Assembly: GCA_020091685.1 (NCBI GenBank)
Contig: CM034614.1
Location: forward strand, 370,598 to 434,597
DNA: 64,000 bases
From: Lutjanus erythropterus
Lineage: Eukaryota; Chordata; Actinopteri; Lutjaniformes; Lutjanidae
Direction of reading: 5' to 3'
Numbering within the stretch: the first letter of the stretch is position 1; the number at the start of each line of letters is the position of its first letter. Positions 23,214 to 36,700 of this stretch are shown here, piece after piece. Below the pieces are notes generated by a model. The model ran no database searches and was not told where the DNA came from. It saw only the letters and a list, made by a program, of their open reading frames with translations. The translations under genes were made by a program, and so were the position numbers.

Positions 23214-24826
23214 TGGGACATGGAGTATGAGACGACTGAGCTGTTTGGCCCCGTCCAGGAGGACGACGAAGACATACAGACGTTTATTTTCAGTCATAAA
23301 GAAGAAGCTGTTATTTATAACGATGAAGGAAGTTGTGAGGATTAAAGACGGATAAAAGAATACAGGAATGTTTCAATAATTAATGAAAACAAATGGTAAT
23401 AAACTCATATTAAAACAGGAACATCTAAAAACTCCATTTATTATGAAGAAAACAACTTTTTAAAGTTATTTTAAATGAATAATAGTTTAAGTAACAAATT
23501 CTCTGATATGTGTTTACCTGGAGTTTGTCTGTTTTTCATTATTATTATTATTATGACTTTTTATTATATTTACCATCACTCTGTGTCTGTTTTATATTTA
23601 ATACATCTCATATAATGTGTATTATCATCGTTAAATGAACGTATTTACTGGACCTGATCAAATAAATTCACTTTCAGCTGTAAAATGATTTATTGTGTTA
23701 AAGTTGAAATCCTCCATGTCCTTCCTCGTCTCCTTTCCTTCTTCCTTCTCCCCTTCCTCACCACTTCTTTATTTTTCTTATCCTTTCATCACAAAACTGA
23801 TGTGAGATGTTACATGTTACAGCTTTAAATATATAATCTATATTAATATAATCTATAATCTATATTAATCTTATTTATATACATATTTAACCTTCTGTGC
23901 TGCACATTGTGATGCTGGAGGGTAAAATGTTTTTTGTCATAAAATAGACCAAGTTATCATAATTTAAGAAATACTGAGAAAATGATTTTTTTTTAGAGTA
24001 AACTTCAGGCTGTGTTACAACACTGAACCATCATGTTAAGGAATAAAAAGTTATTGTTTAAAATTTGATTCAAATGTTTGACATCACTGATCACCTCAAC
24101 AGCTTCAAATCTGAGCCATGAAACGATGAAATCATTAAAAACTCTTTGTGAGTTTGTTTGTCAGATAAGATACAGACAGAATTTTAATCTTAATTTTGTC
24201 AAAACATCAAATTAACACTAATTCATTATTTATTATTAGTTATTTGTAGTCAGACTTAACAAACACTAAACCTGAATAAATTATCAGTACAGAAGAGAAT
24301 AAATTCTGAGCATCAAACCCGTTATTTCATGTTCAACACACTCAATATAATAATGAATAAAATATATTTTTTTAATCTCTTAATTTTTTGTGTGTTTTCA
24401 GGACTTTATTTCCCTCATTAATGAAAAACTGAGTTCATAAACACAAAAGAAAAATAGTTTTAGTGACACTCAACATTTTTAAGTTAAATTTTCTGTCGTC
24501 ATTATTTATTACAGATAATTAATTTGAGACACTGAATGTCCTGCTGCTGTAAAACATCAAGTGACCACAAGGCGTCGCTGCGTCACTACAATGACTCACG
24601 GTCACGGGAGAAGAAGGCGGGAGACAACGTCCACATCAAAGTTCACTTTAACTTTCAACCTGCTGTCTGTCTCTCTGTCTGTCTCTCTGTCTGTCTGTGG
24701 GTCTCCTGGTGACAGCAGCGGCTGGTCCACCGGAGACAGACAGACCACAGACTTCTGAGAGGACACACCAACATGGACAGGTCCTGAGACTTCACGATCC
24801 TTCATCCAGTCAAACTTTTCTTCCTC
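23214..24826. other. C1orf115 3' flank and transporter upstream region
   Basis: AT-rich interval with no gene seen. A short (TCTG)n run at about 24663-24697 lies just upstream of the SLC22 start and may be in its 5' UTR. Confidence 0.5.
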
Positions 24827-26612
24827 ATGTCCTCCTCCTTCAGGACCTTCTGGACACGTGTCTCCGACCTGACGGAGGGAATGTCTCCGCTGCAGCTGTC
24901 CGTCTACTGGCGTCTGTCCCTCGTCTTCTTCTTCACCTCTTTTCTCTTCTTTCTCGACATTTTCACCGCCGCCATCGTCGCGGCCACCTGTCACCATGGC
25001 AACGGCACCGGCGCGGCGGACGCCTGGCGCGGAACGCTGCCACCGAACGCGGAAGGCAACCAATCGTGGCCCGGGGAGGGTGACGCTGATTGGACGACGA
25101 AGAGCGGGAACCGAGACGTGAGTGACTTCAAGGAGTTTCCGTCATGTTGCTGTGAGATCCGGTTTTTTACGGTTAACGTCTGACCAAGATCCACTTTTAA
25201 ACCGGATTAAATCCTGGTTTCAGTCTAAATTATGTTGCACCAAACTTTAAAACTTGAAAGAAAGATTCGATTTAAACCTCTCTGGATTAACTTGCATTAA
25301 ACTGAATTAAAAGTAATTTAAGTTCCAGTATTAACGTCAGACTTAGACCTGAGGAGGTTTAACTTTTTAAATTTTCTAAATAACAATAATCACAAAGAGT
25401 TAAACTCCAGTCAGCTGACTCAAATCAGAGCTTCTCTGCTGAGCGTCACGACTTTTTAGTTTAACATTTAACTTTTTTAGATGACGAACAATAATTAGAT
25501 TTTTTACTCCTTAGCTAGCAAGGAAACAATACGACATTTATCTGTACTTTTAGTACATAATAATATGTTTCCTTAACTCTAAACTTCAGTCATTTAATTT
25601 GTGGAAACAAGCATCTCCATTTTGATTAAAGTCTTTAATTTCATACCTAAACTTGAGATTAATTTTTACAACAGAGCTCCGCTTAATTTTAAAGCTGGAG
25701 TTGCCCATTTTAAACATAGTTTAACTAAACCCTGATCAGAACTACCCAGTCTAAAAACTTTAAATAGGTTAGCTTTGTGTATTTGTTAGATGAATCAGTG
25801 TGAAGATTTAATATCAAGATTAGTGACTGAAATGATCACTGAAGTCATTTTTTATTTCAAAGTTTTATTTTGAAAACCTGCCAGTGATTTGAAATGACCT
25901 CATGTCCTTTGTGATGTCAGTGCGCCTGCGTCTGGGAGACGGTTGCTAACATTGATTAATCCTGCGATACTGTTTTCATAATAATTGAAATATGAAATGA
26001 TGACAGCAGCAGCGGTTCAGTCTGTGGATGAAACGCTGATCACATGACACGACAGACGACTGTACAGATTAACACGCGGCGTTAATGAGCAGCTGAAGGC
26101 GTTAACGTTGATACTTTCTGTCTCCTGTTGAACGGAAACATTATTGTGTCGGCCATCTTAACTCAGAGTCTAGGTTCCGGGACGTGTTAGCCTAGCTTAG
26201 CATAAAGACTGGAAGCAGAGGGAAAACATTTTCCAGACAAAGAACACTGACGTGGTGCATTTCTCCCAAATTAAGATGTTTGTGTTTCAAGAACCAAATA
26301 AGAATTAATTCTACAAAAGAATCATTAAGAGTTTTTTTTTTATTTTGATTCTACTTATTGATTCCTACATAAATTTGATTTGTGTTAGTTTCAAATTAAA
26401 CTGTATACTGCAAACATCGTCCATATATGGACATGTGACCACAGATGTTTAGTGTGAACGTGTGACTTCCTGTCTCTCAGTGTTGATCCTCGCTGTCAGC
26501 TGATCGACTCACTGCTCATTTGATTGAACAGCAGACGAATAACAAACTGAGTTTCAGTAACAAACTCAAACATTGCACAGAATTTCTGCAACACAACTTG
26601 TCTTTAGCGATT

Positions 26613-26670
<58 letters not shown>

Positions 26671-26774
26671 AGTCAGTGTGTGGTTGGACAGAGCGGTTGT
26701 CCTACGGTCAAACTCTCTTCATGGTTGGGATGCTGCTGGGATCTCTGGTCGGAGGAGCCGTATCTGACCGGTAC

Positions 26775-26839
<65 letters not shown>

Positions 26840-27196
26840 TGATGTGCTGTAGCGGGCAACATGGCAGCACAATAACAACTTAACATCTTTAGATAATGAC
26901 TTCGTATCTCAGTCATTTTGAGAAAGTTTCTAATTTTTTTGAAATATAAAGATCTTATTTTGACAAAGTGTCTCATTATAACGACTTACAGGATCTTATT
27001 TTCCATCATATTGTCATAAATGTGTTTCCATGGATACAGACATGTGTTATCCACAGTTCACTGATAAACCACAGAGTTATGTGTTTATATCACGTCGACA
27101 CTTCAGTCTGTGTTCACGACGTGAGCGTCGTCCAGTGAACGCCTCACGCTGTTCACTGGACGGGCCTGTAAAACCTAGAAAAGTGTTTGTACAAAC

Positions 27197-27253
<57 letters not shown>

Positions 27254-27408
27254 GTATGGGAAGCGTTCCGTGCTGCTGGTGTGTGTGTGCGTGCACACCT
27301 TGTGCGGCCTCGTTCCCGCCATCCTGCCTCAGCCGCTCCTCTTCCTCGCTGTTCGCTGCCTGACGGGCGTCTGCTGCTGCTGCATCAACATCTGCTCCTT
27401 CAGCCTGG

Positions 27409-27463
<55 letters not shown>

Positions 27464-30400
27464 CGGTGTGTTGTGGTTGGCTGGTTTTTCGGTGAGTGTT
27501 ATTGGACCACAGCAGGACACATGTCTGATAAAGAACACGTGTCCCACATGAAGTCCTGAGTGCTAATGAAGCAGGACGGCGTCCAGCAGCGCCCTGACCT
27601 CTGACCCCTGCTGCGCTCTGATTGGACGAGATGGTTGTGAGACTGAAATTCTGTTTGGGAGCAACAGGTTCATGACAGCTCCCGGGGTTTAAAGGGACAG
27701 TTCACAGGATTTAAAGTCTGGTGAGGTACACTGTGTTACCTACAGGAGAACACTCTTAGAAATAAGGGTTCCACAGGGGTTCTGACCAAAGGGCTGAGGT
27801 TCTACCCAGAACCATGAAGAAAGGGGTTGTCAAGGTTTCTTTCTAAGACTAAAGGTTCCATTAAGAACCCTTTTCATCTAAAGAATGATTTTTGGGAAAA
27901 CAAGTTTAAAAGTTTAAAGTTTGTTGAAATCCTTAAAGAACTCTTTCATCAAGGGTTCTTTGCACCATAATATAAAAAGGTTCTCTGCAGAACCCCTGAG
28001 TGTGTTCTAGATAAGAAATATAACAAAGTTCTGGGTAGAACACCCTGGATGGGTTCTTGGTAGCACCCATAGGAAGTGGAAAAGTTCTGGATGGAATGCC
28101 CAGAGAGGGTTCTGTGTGGAACCAATACCCCATAAAAGTCTTCTCTGTAGAATCTCTTATGGGGGTTCTGGGTGGAACCTTTCACAGATGGTTCAAGGGT
28201 TAACCCTTTATGTTGAGTTGGAATTCTTTGAAAGGGATTCAAGTGAACGTTTATAAGAGGTTCTACCAGGAACCAAACAGGTAGTTTAGATTAGAATTTG
28301 GTTGGACTGTGCCTTTAAGACTCACTGTGTGTGTGTTCCAGCGGTGGAGTGGACGCCGCCCGCTGCTCGTCTCTGGCCGCCGGCCTTCCTGCCGTTCTGC
28401 TTCAGTCTGGGGACGATGGGCGGAGCTCCGCTGGCCTGGCTCAGCCCCACCTGGAGACAGCTGCACCTGTCGCTGTCTCTGCCACAGCTCCTCTGTCTGC
28501 CGCTCTACCTGTAGGTCCACACACACCTGTCCACACACACCTGTCCACACACCAGTCCACAGACACCTGTCCACACACACCAGTCCACAGACACCAGTCC
28601 ACACACACCTGTCCACACACCAGTCCACAGACACCTGTCCACACACACCTGTCCACACACACACCTGTCCAGCTGTCCACGCCTGTCCACTACATGTGTC
28701 CCTCTGTCTTCCCAGTTCAATCCCAGAGTCTCCTCGCTGGTTGCTGTTAAGGAGGAGGATGGATGTTTTGGACCGTTACCGTAGCAACAGCCCTGCAGAC
28801 AAACACTGTCTGGACCTGGTAAACAGTCTGAACCAAGTGAACTAACCAGTTTCAGGATGAAGATAATGTTGCGTTGACAGGAAGTAAACAGATGTGTGTT
28901 TCCGTGTGTGCAGCTGTTGGACTCAGCCTGGTCTGACTTGCAAAAAGCCACTGAGGCTCAGAGGGAGCCGCCTCCCAGAGGCCACGCCCTCAGTGACATC
29001 ATCCACCTCAGACACCCGACGGTCCTGATGCGGCTGTTCATCATGAGCTACCTGAGGTACAAACTTTACAGACTCAGCTGATGAATAAAAACACCAAAGA
29101 ATAATAAGAACTATTAATAGTTAATAAAAATGTCATTTATGTTTTAATGTTTTATTTCAGGCTTACATTTCATACTGTTATAATCTGTGTCTGTCCTCCC
29201 ATCATGCAGTGCAGCGTCGGCGCTGACGTACTTCGGCATCTGCATGAACATCGGCTCGTTTGGTGTCGATGTTTACTCCGCCCAGTTCTTCTCCGGCCTA
29301 TCAGAAGCCCCCTGCCTGCTCGTCCCATTGGTTCGCCTGGGACGCCGGCCGCTCAGCATGCTCGCTCTGTTCCTGAGTGGAACCGCCTGCTTCCTGTCGT
29401 TACTGCTGTCCAGATACAACGGTGAAATATCAGACGTCGTGTAGCAACTTTAACATTAGCATGCTAAATCATTCATGACGCGCTCATAGTTTCTAAATAT
29501 TTGGATGATATTAACACTTGTGCCTTGTGTTCTTGTGTCCACCTGCTGAGGAACAAAAAGGATCCTGACTGACTGGTTATTGATCAGTTATCAGGAATAT
29601 TTATTGTGTGCAGGTGAGCCGGTGCTGGTGATGAGTCTGGCTCTGTTGGGGAAACTCTGCATCCTGGCTGCCATCTTCATCTCCATCCTGTACAGCATTG
29701 AGCTGTTCCCTACTGTTGTCAGGTACACGCTAACATGCTAACATGCTAACACGCTAACACACACTCAGAGGTTTACCTGCTTAAATACAAGGATGCTAAC
29801 CATGTCATTCCACTCCAGACAGCGCTGTGTGTCCGTGGCCAACTTGTGTTTCCGGCTCGGCTGTCTGGTCAACTCCGTCGTCTCCCACAACCGAAACGGA
29901 GCGATCTCATTCGCTGCCATGGTAGTGTACAGCAGCGGACCAATCGTAGGCTGCGGTCTGTGCCTGCTGCTGCCGGAGACCAGTGGCATCCCGCTTCCCG
30001 ATTCGGTGGAGGACTGTGAGAGGCAGCCTCGGCCCCGCCTACACAGCGTGGACACCCTCTGGAGGACACGGTGAGGACAACAGCTTCATCTCCCTCAGCC
30101 AGACGGAGGCTTTTATTTGAAAGAGGCCTGTATTAGAGACAACGTCCACAGTTTCATCATAGTAAGAAAAAAAAGTCAAAACTTCTGAGAACCACCACAA
30201 GAACATTTGACTGATCATTTTATCTGATAAATAATCTTGTTATAATTAATATTTAACCGGGCAAAGCAAGTTGAGTATCTGTTTCCTGAGACGTCCAGCT
30301 GCCCGGGACGAGAGAGAGAAGACGAAAAATATTCTCTATGAAGCATCTGTATGACTCAGGACGGTAAAACGAGAAAAATTTACTGGTAAAAATGTTTGCA

Positions 30401-30617
30401 AAAAGCAGAACATCAGGTTGTGTGTGTTTGTTTGTGTGTGTGTGTTTGTTTGTGTGTGTTTGTTTGTGTGTTTTTTAATCATTGTTTAGTCTCATGACTC
30501 AAACTGTTGACAGCTTTTAACCTCAGTGCTCCTTTTATCAATATCAGTTCAGATCAATAAAGTTCAATAACGTCTCTGAGTTTTGGGCTTTCAGAAGCCT
30601 CGAAACTGTTGAGCAAG

Positions 30618-30676
<59 letters not shown>

Positions 30677-30865
30677 CAGCACGTGGAGCTCCTGATCGAG
30701 CTGCTCAAGTTTTTCCTGCCAGAGGTTTTGAGTCACGTTGTGACCAGAGAATTAAAATTAATATTTAAACACGGTGAGCCACAAAGTTCAAACTAAACAT
30801 CAACTGAAAGAAATCACATCACACACACATTAACAGCTGCAGAGTGAATCATTCCAATGATTTAT

Positions 30866-30906
<41 letters not shown>

Positions 30907-31040
30907 GTGTGTGTGTGTGTGTGTTTTCCAGGAAGTTGGTGAGCAGCCAGACGAGGAAAGTGGAGCTCGACCCTGCAGAGAAAGACGACACACACACACC
31001 GAACACACACACAGAGCTGATGGCAGCGCGCTCAGTGTGA
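24827..31040 (+). CDS. SLC22-family transporter (divergent, A17/A23/A31-like)
   Basis: Major-facilitator membrane transporter of the SLC22 (organic ion) family; substrate unknown. Ten exons, all GT-AG with consistent phases and no frameshift, give 546 residues: 24827-25117, 26673-26770, 27254-27408, 28342-28510, 28716-28818, 28914-29056, 29210-29421, 29614-29722, 29819-30070, 30932-31040. Exon 1 holds TM1 (WRLSLVFFFTSFLFFLDIF) and a short loop of about 40 residues with two N-glycosylation sequons (NGT, NQS); typical SLC22 loops are longer. The MFS loop signature GGAVSDRYGKR spans exons 2-3, and the family motif SIPESPRWLLLRRR is in exon 5. Later helices follow (YSAQFFSGL, ILYSIELFPTVVRQR). 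The C-terminus is basic, then THTPNTHTE-rich where a CA repeat is translated. The subfamily is a guess; slc22a31 is one candidate. Confidence 0.9.
26183..26235. repeat. Dispersed repeat CTTAGCATAAAGACTGGAAG, copy 1
   Basis: Part of a short interspersed family. Related copies are at about 33243-33275 and 48885-48925. They share GCTTAGCACAAAGACTG and a following GGAAAC-like or GAACATGGAGC-like tail. Confidence 0.65.
26614..26669 (+). repeat. (TG)n immediately before the exon 2 acceptor
   Basis: About 28 TG units ending at the TCAG acceptor of SLC22 exon 2 (26673). It replaces the usual polypyrimidine tract. Confidence 0.95.
26775..26837 (+). repeat. (CA)n immediately after the exon 2 donor
   Basis: About 31 CA units starting within five bases of the donor gtacaa of SLC22 exon 2. 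It is complementary to the (TG)n before the exon. Confidence 0.95.
27200..27250 (+). repeat. (TG)n immediately before the exon 3 acceptor
   Basis: About 25 TG units ending in the CAG acceptor of SLC22 exon 3 (27254). Confidence 0.95.
27412..27463 (+). repeat. (CA)n immediately after the exon 3 donor
   Basis: About 25 CA units directly after the donor gtaaca of SLC22 exon 3. Confidence 0.95.
27750..28290. repeat. Dispersed GGTTCT/AGAACC repeat, copy 2
   Basis: Runs of GGTTCT, AAAGGTTCC and AGAACCC every 20-45 bp in SLC22 intron 3, the same family as 18.4 kb. Confidence 0.6.
28511..28692 (+). repeat. CCACACACACCTGT minisatellite
   Basis: About 12 copies of a 14-16 bp CCACACACACCTGT/CCACACACCAGT unit. 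It starts right after the exon 4 donor and fills most of the 205-bp intron 4. Confidence 0.93.
30618..30676 (+). repeat. (CA)n microsatellite in the last SLC22 intron
   Basis: About 29 CA units in intron 9, complementary to the (TG)n at 30866-30924 in the same intron, about 190 bp away. Confidence 0.95.
30866..30924 (+). repeat. (TG)n before the last SLC22 acceptor
   Basis: About 29 TG units with one GC interruption, ending in TTTTCCAG at the acceptor of exon 10 (30932). Confidence 0.95.
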
Positions 31041-31127
31041 GTCGTAGTTTAATGAAGCAACTTTAAGTTTTATTTGAGTTTAGTTCTGAGTTTAAATTAA
31101 AGACCAAAGAGGTGCAGGAGATCAGAG

Positions 31128-31156
31128 AAGAAGAAGAAGAAGAAGAAGAAGAAGAA
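31128..31156. repeat. (GAA)n tract in the transporter 3' UTR
   Basis: About 10 GAA units between the stop codon at 31040 and the polyadenylation signal. Confidence 0.9.
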
Positions 31157-31206
31157 GACGTGATTTGAATGTGTTTTTATTCTCCTGTTGTTTTTGTCAC
31201 TGTGGA

Positions 31207-31212
31207 AATAAA
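31207..31212 (+). terminator. Polyadenylation signal of the SLC22 gene
   Basis: AATAAA 167 bp after the stop codon, followed by a T/G-rich stretch (TTTGTCTGATTTGTTC). This is a plausible cleavage site for the transporter mRNA. Confidence 0.7.
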
Positions 31213-32846
31213 CTGTACATCATTTGTCTGATTTGTTCTTAAACTATGTGAGAAATGAATCTGCAGCTCAGAGGACGAATACTGAAGAATCCATCAGAGA
31301 CAGTTTCATAAACTTTATTACGTTTCTTCAAAGTCAACAGCTCAGAAAAATCAGATTTTTTATGGTGGTTTACTTTTACAAAATGAAGATACTCAAGTAA
31401 AGTATAAGTACCTCAGAAGTGTAACAGTACTTGATTAAATGTTCTTAGGTTGTTGTACAGTAACGGCGCCCTCTGCAGGACAAAAGAGGCACTGCAGCCT
31501 TTAAACTACACGTTATCATGGACTCATCTCTTACTCAGATAAAACTTTATTATTTCACTTTTCACGGACATTTTAGAGATTCTGTTCAGAATCTGTTGAT
31601 TTTCCAGGACAAAAATAATCAGATTTAAACACAATCTTTATAAATGAGTTTTATTTATGAGTTCTGATATGTAAAAACAATCCCCCAAAAACACCACAGG
31701 AATATCTGATGTTTTAACTATAGAAACTACGTCCAGTTTAAAGGTGGAGGCAGTAACAGAAACCAGAGGAGGAGCTTAAACACTGTTTGATATCAAAGTA
31801 ACATAATCTTTAACAATCTAAACTTCAATTTAAATTCACCCTTTCAAAGTAAAACTTACACAAGTATTTGAGTGAAAACAGAAAAACATGAGTGGATATT
31901 TTGGGTGTGAAACCGTCACCATCACCTCCACAATAACCAGATAAACACAAACGAACAGGAATCAAAGTGCCGGGATTTCAGACGCTCCCTGAACTCACCA
32001 CTTGACAGTTTTAAGTGCAGCTCAAACGTGCTGAAAATTATAAATATTTCATTTTTATTCTCTCTGAACCAGATAAAGTTGTTTTATTAAAGTTTTGTGG
32101 GTTTTTTTCAGCCTGACAGAAACTTTTTAAAATGACTTTAATATAAACAGTTATTATATTTTTATTAGACTTTATTTATGGTTGTTTTTTCTTCTTTCAC
32201 ACAGCCTCAATAAATGTTTTAATCCAGAAAAAGCTCACTTCTCTGTCGTGTTCACACTTTACAGAAGCTTAAATCTGCCACCGCTAACTAATTCTCCTAA
32301 TTCTCTGTCTACAGTTTTATAAGAATTATTTTCAGATCATGAAACAAACAAACCTGCTGACACTTCATGTAACTCGCCTGAAAAAAATTACATTAAATAA
32401 ATCTGTTGTTTTGGTTTGAGCTGAAGGGACAAATCTGCTCATAACAACCACTTTACGATTAATTAAGAAAAAATATTGTATATTATCAGAAAAATTACAG
32501 ACCTGTAAAATAAAGTGAGGCTGCAAATTATTAATCTAGTTATTGACTAATTTTCTTGATCAAAAGATAATTTTTTGTCTATTAAATAGAATGAGAAAAT
32601 GCCCCTCAAAGTATCTCAGACATCATTTAAGAGCAAGAAAAGTGTCGAATTCTCACATACGAGAACCTAAAAGTGTTACGCTGTTGGTGTAATTAATATA
32701 ATTCATTAAAAATAACTGATCGACTCTAAAATTGTTGCCAATTAATTATCTTTCCATCAACTGATTGATTATTCGACTGATCAATGCAGCTCTACAGTGT
32801 TAGAAACTGCGGTTCCTCCGTCAGGCCACCAGGGGGCGGCACTCTG
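31213..32846. other. Convergent 3' region between the transporter and sh3yl1
   Basis: No coding exon seen. It should contain the 3' UTR of minus-strand sh3yl1. Several minus-strand AATAAA signals (plus-strand TTTATT, for example 31314-31319 and near 32160) are possible ends. Confidence 0.5.
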
Positions 32847-33626
32847 TCAGTACGTGACAAAGTTGGCGGGAAAGATCCCGACCCGCCCGTCGCACAGTTG
32901 CCCCTCCCACCAGTCGTACTGCGAGTCCGTCTTGGTGATGACGGTGATGCGGTCGCCGGGGACGAAGCTCAGGTCGCCAGGCTGCTGTCCTGTGAAGGGG
33001 TGGGTCGCCGTGACGACCAGCTGCCCGCTGGCTCCGCCCACAGATGATCCTCCACCTATAGGAAAATAAAGTGTAGTTTTGAACTTCATTTAAAGGAAAG
33101 TTTCAGTATTTTAAGAAATTACTGAATCACCTTCTAGTTAAGACCAATCTAACATTTTTATTGATCATTTTTTATTGATATTTGATATATATTTGCTTTT
33201 TTTATTTTTAAAAAATGACTTGCTACAGATGTACAGTCCTTGCTACCGTAGCTTAGCACAAAGACTGAGAACATGGAGCTACAGGTAACAAAATAAATAG
33301 TTAAAAACAACTTAAACATGTTATTATGAGATTATTAACAGAGGAAGATGTTTTCTTCATGTGTGTTTGTTCGTCATCTTCAGTTTGTTGATCTATATGT
33401 ATGTTTACGTCACATGATCTCACGTGTGCAGTGATGTCATACCGTAGTTTGGAGAGTTTCTGGAGGAGAACTGACCTGAAACACCAAGAAAACATCAATG
33501 AACTGATTCAACCACAGGAAATTAAGTCTTATCATTAACTGATGATCTATAATCAATAAAAGTTGTTATTGCAGACTGCTGTTCTACTCCAGCTGCAGGT
33601 CGATGGTGTGACCACCAGAGGGAGCT

Positions 33627-33672
<46 letters not shown>

Positions 33673-33755
33673 CAGGATTACTGATGACCCGAGTGTGTGT
33701 TGATATTTCTGTTTCATCGAGGTCACGAGTTAATGACACACCTGAGTACACACAT

Positions 33756-33788
<33 letters not shown>

Positions 33789-36700
33789 ACATCATCTGTC
33801 AAAGACGGTAATGAAGGAGACAAGGACATGACCAGTGGAGGAAAGAAAAGGAAAGAGGGACGGAATGAAGGAACAGAGGTAGAAGAGAAGGAAAGAAGGA
33901 GATACAAAAGGAAGTATAGAAGGAGGTATAGAAGGAGGTTGAGAAGGAAAGAAGGAGATAGGGAAGGAGGTATAGAAGGAGGTATAGAAGGAGGTATAGA
34001 AGGAGGTAGAGAAGGAAAGAAGGAGATAAAGAAGGAGTGTAGGAGGTCAGCAGTCTGTCAGCTTGAAGGTGGAGGCAGGTGAGACTCACCTGAGGTCTCA
34101 GATTTATAGATGGAGATGCTCGGGTAGAGGGAGTTTTTACTTCCTGTACTCGCCCCTGCACACACATCATGACATCATCACGACATCATCACTGTTCACG
34201 TCCTGTATTAACAGTTGAATGCGTCGAGTTTTGGGCGAGCCGTTACCTGTGCCGCTGGGCGGCGGCTGGTCGTAGCTGCTCGTTGCTCTCTGCTGAGGTG
34301 GAGCCGGAGGCCTGGATGGAGGAACAGACGACTGCAGACAAAAACAGATTCGTCTTATTCGTCATTCTGCGTTTCCTCAAGAAAGAGCGCGTGAATTCTG
34401 ACACCTGAAACGGAGGCTGAACATGAGCGAGTGTAAAGGTGTTCTTCACCTTTGGACGCATGTTCTTGCTGGTCCAGTCGGCCGTGTACGCCTCAGTGTA
34501 CTCGTCCAGGATGTGGTAGAGGTCGTAGCATTCTGACGGCGGAGCCACATCGCCGTTCAAAATGGCCGAAGCTCGGATGTCCTGGGAGTAGAACCTGCAG
34601 CCGTAAACACACAAATTTAAACTCATAAGACACACGAGTTTTGCTGTGTCACATTTGAATACGTTTCTAAAACAAAGTGTGACTGAATGCTCCACTGTCA
34701 CCGTCACAAAACCATGATACCGCGTCAACGGTCAGTCATGTGACTTAAACGTTTGCTACATCAGAACCGGTTCACCAAAAGTGTTTCCATCTCCCAGTTT
34801 AGAAAAAGACAAATCCAGCTGGTGACAAACGTCTCTCATGTTTGCGTACTTGCGGTTGGTTTCTTTGCGTTCGATCAGGTACGATCCCTCCAGAGAAATC
34901 CCAGCAAACAGACCTCTGGACCGACAGTAAGTGAAGACGGCCGCCGTGCTGCGAAGAGCGACGTCGGCCTCCACGTTCCTGAAAGAGACGACGATAAAGG
35001 AAACTCTGTGAGGAGCAGGTAACACGATACACACCTCCAACTTCTCAGTTAGGAAACCAGTTCCTTTCACTGTGTCCCGCTACTCAACTCGACTCAAGTC
35101 TCAAGTCTCAAGTCAAGACCAACAGGTTCCACGTCAGGTCAAGTCAACCTGAACATGCTTTTAGTATTTTTTGTGTTTGTCTTCAAAAATAAATGTTTAT
35201 GTATAAAATCTGCAGCCTCTTATTTTGGAAACAGCCACAGTTTGACATCCACACGTTCACATCAACACTTATTTGTCTTTCTGTCTGCAGTTCACGTAGT
35301 CCACAGCATCAGACAACTATTCTGATGTCAGCATTTACCTGCCAGTCAAATACCTGGCCACGCCCACACACACACACCTGCCAACACACGTGCACGCGAC
35401 AAAACCTGTCGAGCGACCCTGAAACAACACTGACCGCCTCGTTCTAAATTTAACCTCACACACATAAATCAGAGCGTCTAAAGTAAATCACATCTGATGT
35501 TGTAACCGCCGCCAAAGTTGAAGAAACAGCAAATCAGCGAGTGTTTCTGCTTCAAGCCTCCAAACACAAACACAACAACTGTCATTAAACGCCTCGTAAA
35601 TCAGCAGGCAGAATAAAGCATTAAACCCTGAGCTATAATTAACATCAAGAGTCACCATTACATGTAATTAAGACACAGACAGGGTGCAGGTGCTCACCTG
35701 CCCATGGGGCCCACGGCGACGGTGCAGTTCCCACCCAGCGTCAGGTTCCCGCCCTTCGTGAAGGCCTCGATGGCTCGCCGCTGGTTCAGGATGATCACCA
35801 GATCTGACACCTGAGAGAGAAACAAACACGCACAAACCTGGTTTGAGAGCGAGTAAAGTGCTACTCCATTACAGTTACAGGGAGAGAAGTGTAATCAGAT
35901 TACAGATAATCAGAGTTAAAAAGCGTTTTATTCACTGAATAGAATTCAAAATCAGAAAAGAGGAGAAACATCATAGAACAGAGACCGTTCTGCCTTCAGC
36001 TGTGAGAACACTGTCATCATCAGAGAACGCAACATTAAAAAAAACATTTACAGGTCAGAACAATCGCTAATGTTAGCTACACTGAACAATCGCTAATGTT
36101 AGCTACACTGAACGATCGCTAATGTTAGCTACACTGAACGATCGCTAATGTTAGCTACACAGAACAACGGCTAATGTTAGCTACACTGAACAATCATTAA
36201 TGTTAGCTACACAGAACAACGGCTAATGTTAGCTACACTGAACGATCGCTAATGTTAGCTACACTGAACAATCGCTAATGTTAGCTACACAGAACAATCG
36301 CTAATGTTAGCTACACAGAACCAATACGCTAATGTTAGCTACACTGAACAATCGCTAATGTTAGCTACACAGAACAATCGCTAATGTTAGCTACACTGAA
36401 CAATTGCTAATGTTAGCTACACAGATAAACTAAACACTTAACAAACAAAAACATAAACAATTACAAAATATTTGGTATTGAGGTAATCCAAAAGTAACAA
36501 AGTAATCGATTACCTTTGAACCTTTGAACAGGTAATTAGTAACTGTATCAGATTACATTTTCAAAGTAATCTCTCTCTACTTTTCTGTGCAGTTTTAAAC
36601 TTCATATACTGTCTGAATGATTTATTTCTGTAGACCGGAACATTTCAGGGGCCAGTCAGTCAGATCCTGGCGTGATCACTGACCTCCACCCGATCTGAAG

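Noticed and set aside
24561-24758. Upstream ATG frame before the SLC22 start
   Set aside because: Different frame from the transporter, with a translated TCTG repeat and no homology. The start at 24827 gives the expected N-terminus.
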